64,000 nt of DNA from Cryptomeria japonica (taxonomy: Eukaryota > Streptophyta > Pinopsida > Cupressales > Cupressaceae): the NCBI RefSeq assembly GCF_030272615.1, contig NC_081409.1:647250468-647314467 (forward strand), written 5' to 3'. A model generated the notes under the pieces. It searched no databases. It was not told the origin of the DNA and saw only the letters and a program-made list of their open reading frames with translations. The position numbers were made by a program, and so were the translations under genes. Below, one piece after another: positions 60,921 to 64,000 of this stretch (within the stretch, counting starts at the first letter, position 1; each line of letters opens with the position of its first letter).

Positions 60921-61274
60921 ATGCATTGAGGTGCATCAATCTGGAGGACTGCATGGTCTTATCTTCTTATTTGGATTGATGAGTGGGTACTACTACTCAT
61001 CTAGAGTAGTCAGTGGGTGATTCATATGATTAGATTTGTGAGTTTATCCTAAGGGGGAGAGATTGTCCTTCTTATTGAGAGAATCATGATTTGTATTCTG
61101 TCTTTGGCATTATTGTCAAAGGGGGAGAGAAGCATGTGAAAAACTGCTTTATCTTTGAATCTTTGTGTGCATGATCTTAGGGGGAGTTTGTTGGTAATTG
61201 TTGGTGTTTATCTATTCCTTTGAATTGATTTTTTTTCACATTCATATGTTTCCATGAATGCCAAAGGGGGAGAT
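60921..61274 (+). other. Element A 3' noncoding with four polypurine tracts
   Basis: No ORF. Tracts lie at about 61051 (TAAGGGGGAGAGA), 61116 (CAAAGGGGGAGAGA), 61158 (TTAGGGGGAGTTT) and 61263 (CAAAGGGGGAGATT, adjoining the LTR). Confidence 0.8.
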
Positions 61275-61322
61275 TGTTGGATATTATTGCTACTAGGATA
61301 TGTCATTGTCATTAATGTCAAC
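61248..61322 (+). repeat. Decayed inverted repeat spanning the PPT/3' LTR junction of A
   Basis: GTTTCCATGAATG (61248-61260) pairs with CATTAATGTCAAC (61310-61322) at 10 of 13 positions, at the same place as in B, C and E. Confidence 0.6.
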
Positions 61323-62591
61323 ATTTTCTTGTGTTTTGGTGATCCAGTGATTGTAGAGAACTGATCTGGTTGGTTTATCTATTTGGGATGCTGAATCAAC
61401 TAGAGATACTTCATTATTTATTGATTCCATGATGCTATGTGGTAATTTGATCAAGTTGCAGATTCCAGTATGAATATTAGTTTTTAGTGTTCTGGTATTT
61501 GATTTGTTGTGCTCTAGTATGATCATATCTTAAGCTGTGGATTTGGGAGAGTGTTTTGGATATTCATGTGTATCTTTATTTTAGATGGTTCATGATTTAG
61601 TGCTCTACAAGTTATCTTTCTAGTCTGAATTGTTGTTGTTGAGTGTTCTTGAGTGTTAGTGTGTTGATCGATGAATATTTGATTAAGTGGTGTCGGTGCA
61701 ACTATTGCAGATGGTTGTAATGTGCTTGTTGGTGTTTCTTGATCCTATCCTTTTTTTTGTTGTCCAAATTGATCATTGTGTTCTTTCTTGAAGATCTTTT
61801 GAGTCCGGTGATATTCTTCATGTTGTGCGGTATTTTCAGTGGTGTAGTGTTTTGTGGTTGATCTTGGTGATATTGCTAGTGGTGACACATATTCGAGGAT
61901 TTGATTTGGGTCCATGCTATGTCATCCATGACATTGTATTGGTCTGGTGGTTTATTTATGTGTCATGTGATGTAATTTTGTAATTAGTTGTTGAGGGTTT
62001 TGGTTGACCTTGTAGTCAAGGTTGATGAATTGTATAAATAGGTGTTAGATTCATGTAATTCGGTGATGGTGGTTGTGTTTGCATTATCAAAGAGTGGTAT
62101 ATGTGCCAATAAGAGAATTAATCTTTAAATGTGGTGTATTTAGCAGAGATTGTTGCAGGGCAGACAAATTATCTTAACTAAAACTATCATCAAACATTAG
62201 GAGATGCTATTCTTTTATTTCATCTTAATTGGATTGTAGTCCATATATTATTGTAAGATAGTGAACCTTGCCTGAGGGTTGGATCCTTCTAGATCATTAT
62301 ATTTTAAGTAGTGAGCTCTAGGCAGTGTGTCTGAATGCATGTGCATTCCCCATTGTAATATTTACACATAGTATTGTAGAGTATTATCTTATTATGGGTA
62401 GGTTCCCATCATGGTTTTTTCCTTAACTGGGTTTTCCAGGTCAAAATATTAGTGCTATCTATGTTGTTATTATTGTATTTATTTTTATTATTGTCACAGT
62501 TTATTAGATCTAAGATTGTGCTTAAATTGTTTAATCCGGTAAAAATTGATTTAGCCCCCCTCTGAGTTTTCCTTCATTATTATTGCCAACA
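61275..62591 (+). repeat. Element A 3' LTR
   Basis: 1,317 bp, TGTTGGAT to GCCAACA, complete. It matches 1-1053 from 61560 onward with scattered substitutions. Confidence 0.92.
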
Positions 62592-63115
62592 TGAAGGGAT
62601 GGAGATGTTGACAAGGATTTATTAAGAGACCTAGAGACGGGATAAGTAGAGAGTCAAGTTCACAAAGAGAGAAAGATAGGTAAGGAGGCAAAGAGAGAGG
62701 TACAAAGGGGTGGAAAGATGTGGAGAGGGGAAATATATAGAGCTGAGATACCTATAGCCTACAGAGAGAGGAGAAAGAGACCTAGGGTTAAATATAGAAG
62801 GGGAGAGAGATGTGGGTAATGACATTGGAGGAGAGGTAGTGTGTTAAAAAGGGATGGGGGGAGATACCTAGAGATGGGGAGAGAGAGGGTGGGAGAGATA
62901 GTGATCAAGAGAATCAAGAGAGGGGAGAGAAATTACAAGAGAGTGAGAGAGAAAAAGAGAGTAGGGGGGCAAAGATAGAGATGTGGAAGGAGGGAAGATG
63001 AGGTAGAGAGGGTGGGATATATATAGAGAGGAGAGAGAAGTGAGAGAGAAGAGAGGGAGAGAGAAAGGTCTAGAGTTTTGAGGAGTTAACGACAATGATA
63101 TAGAGAGAAAAAGAG
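62592..63115. repeat. Purine-rich (GA) low-complexity tract
   Basis: The + strand is mostly A and G for about 500 bp, with irregular GAGAGAGG-type units. The minus-strand open frames in it (Ser/Leu/Pro-rich) are composition artefacts. Confidence 0.85.
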
Positions 63116-63856
63116 AATGTTGACTACTAAATTCTAACAAAGTATGGCATTTATATGATATTTTAAAACCTAGAATCTACATTATAGCTTCTAGATATTT
63201 CAAACAACTCTCAAACATCTTGCCAATGTATACATACAATATAACCTAAAGTATAAGAAATTATTATGCTTATATATATATATGGGTAAAAGTACAAAGT
63301 TGTGTCACACTTTTATAAAGAAAACGGTCAATGTTAATTCAAATTTTTAAAGTAAATCAATAGAAAATGAAATATATGTTTTGAATTTTGAAATGATGTA
63401 AACTAATAAAATTTATATTCTCTTGTCTATTTTATGTTTGTAATTTTAACAAAAATTTTAAAAATTATTTGAATGTATTTTTTATAAAGTAAACACTATA
63501 ATTTAGTTGTTGATAAAATGTTGAAATTGAAGTATAACTCTTTCCAATTCCAATTCCCACCAACTTTTTTCTTAATTATTTATCCAAATTAGAAAAGAAT
63601 TATAACATCTTGACATAGATTCCTTTCTCTACTGCATCTTTTTTTTTTCAAAATTTTTAAATAAATTTTAGTAATTTTTTTGACAAGATAATCAACCTTA
63701 TATTTTAGTGTTGATGACCTACTTTCAATAAAAAAAAATATAAAATATAAAAACTAATTAAAATATTAAAAGATATATATTTTGGAAAATTCACTTATAG
63801 ATCTTTAAAAGGGGAATTTTACATTTCAAAAAAAAATTATTTATAAGAGTAGGAGT
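63116..63856. other. AT-rich DNA, no gene seen
   Basis: Strongly AT-rich with A and T runs. No ORF, repeat or RNA gene that I can support. It may be old intergenic DNA into which A inserted. Confidence 0.65.
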
Positions 63857-64000
63857 TGTTGATGTTGGTATTATGGATGACTTCGTCATGTGTTGCATTG
63901 GTTTTGTCCTTGATGTCAACACTTATCTTCTTGGAGGTTTACATTATGTTCACTGGTATGATTAGTCGCTTATGCACAGTCATCAGTATGTGCTCACAAG
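63857..64000 (+). mobile_element. Possible start of another Copia-type LTR, cut by window edge
   Basis: TGTTGATGTTGG is followed by CATGTGTTGCATTGG and TTGATGTCAACACT, which resemble the first 100 bp of the LTR of C in element sense (ATGTGTTGCAT, CATTGATGTCAACACT). Only 144 bp are visible. Confidence 0.5.

Larger units (their letters stand above)
1..62591 (+). mobile_element. Element A: outermost Copia LTR retrotransposon holding all other insertions
   Basis: The sequence at 1-1053 and at 61275-62591 is the same LTR in the same orientation. Met-type primer-binding site, gag, protease, integrase, RT and RNase H follow in Copia order on the + strand, split by B (2221-56340) and by remnant H (57339-58877). 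Removing these leaves an element of roughly 7 kb. The left end lies outside the window (about 285 bp of the 5' LTR are missing), so the target-site duplication cannot be checked; the right flank starts TGAAG. As the outermost element it must be the oldest insertion of the nest. Confidence 0.9.

Noticed and set aside
62631-63140. Ser/Leu/Pro-rich minus-strand ORFs
   Set aside because: They come from the purine-rich low-complexity tract.

Overview
The window is plant nuclear DNA built almost entirely of LTR retrotransposons inserted into one another. I see no ordinary host gene, no tRNA or rRNA gene and no bacterial feature. The Copia and Gypsy lineages, initiator-Met-tRNA type primer-binding sites, an antisense plant-mobile-domain ORF and the depth of nesting all point to a seed plant with a very large genome. 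A gymnosperm is my best guess, but nothing here proves the species.

Layout, using letters for elements. A (+ strand, Copia) spans nearly the whole window: its 5' LTR is cut by the left edge (1-1053) and its 3' LTR is 61275-62591. B (+, Copia, 2221-56340) sits at A's gag/protease junction. Three elements lie in B: D (-, Gypsy chromovirus, 4268-12093) in B gag, E (-, non-autonomous Copia-like, 13519-44040) between B gag and protease, and C (-, Copia, 48578-55764) in B's 3' LTR. F (-, Tat/Ogre-type Gypsy, 20156-43871) sits in E's 5' LTR. G (-, unclassified, about 29842-36453) sits in F's reverse transcriptase. H (57339-58877) is a single-LTR remnant in A's integrase. The deepest chain is A>B>E>F>G, five levels. 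Target-site duplications support most joints. After A come about 0.5 kb of GA-rich DNA, AT-rich DNA, and what looks like the start of another Copia-type LTR at 63857.

All coding regions are decayed. D keeps one uninterrupted frame of about 1,568 codons broken only by stops. A, B, C and F carry stops and frameshifts. B has lost the RT segment with the first catalytic Asp. The integrases of C and D have each lost their catalytic Glu (to Gln and to Lys).

The most unusual content is as follows. (1) The four structurally complete Copia-type elements (A, B, C, E) carry an inverted repeat spanning the polypurine tract/3' LTR junction. (2) F carries an antisense plant-mobile-domain ORF, and arrays of a ~20-bp motif around CACGTCTGTG lie upstream of both gag-pol and that antisense ORF, in sense orientation for each. 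(3) E and G carry long ORFs of unknown function where pol would be expected or with no pol at all; G also has an exact 3 x 279-bp tandem repeat upstream of its ORF. Boundaries, frames and motifs were read by eye; no database or alignment was run.
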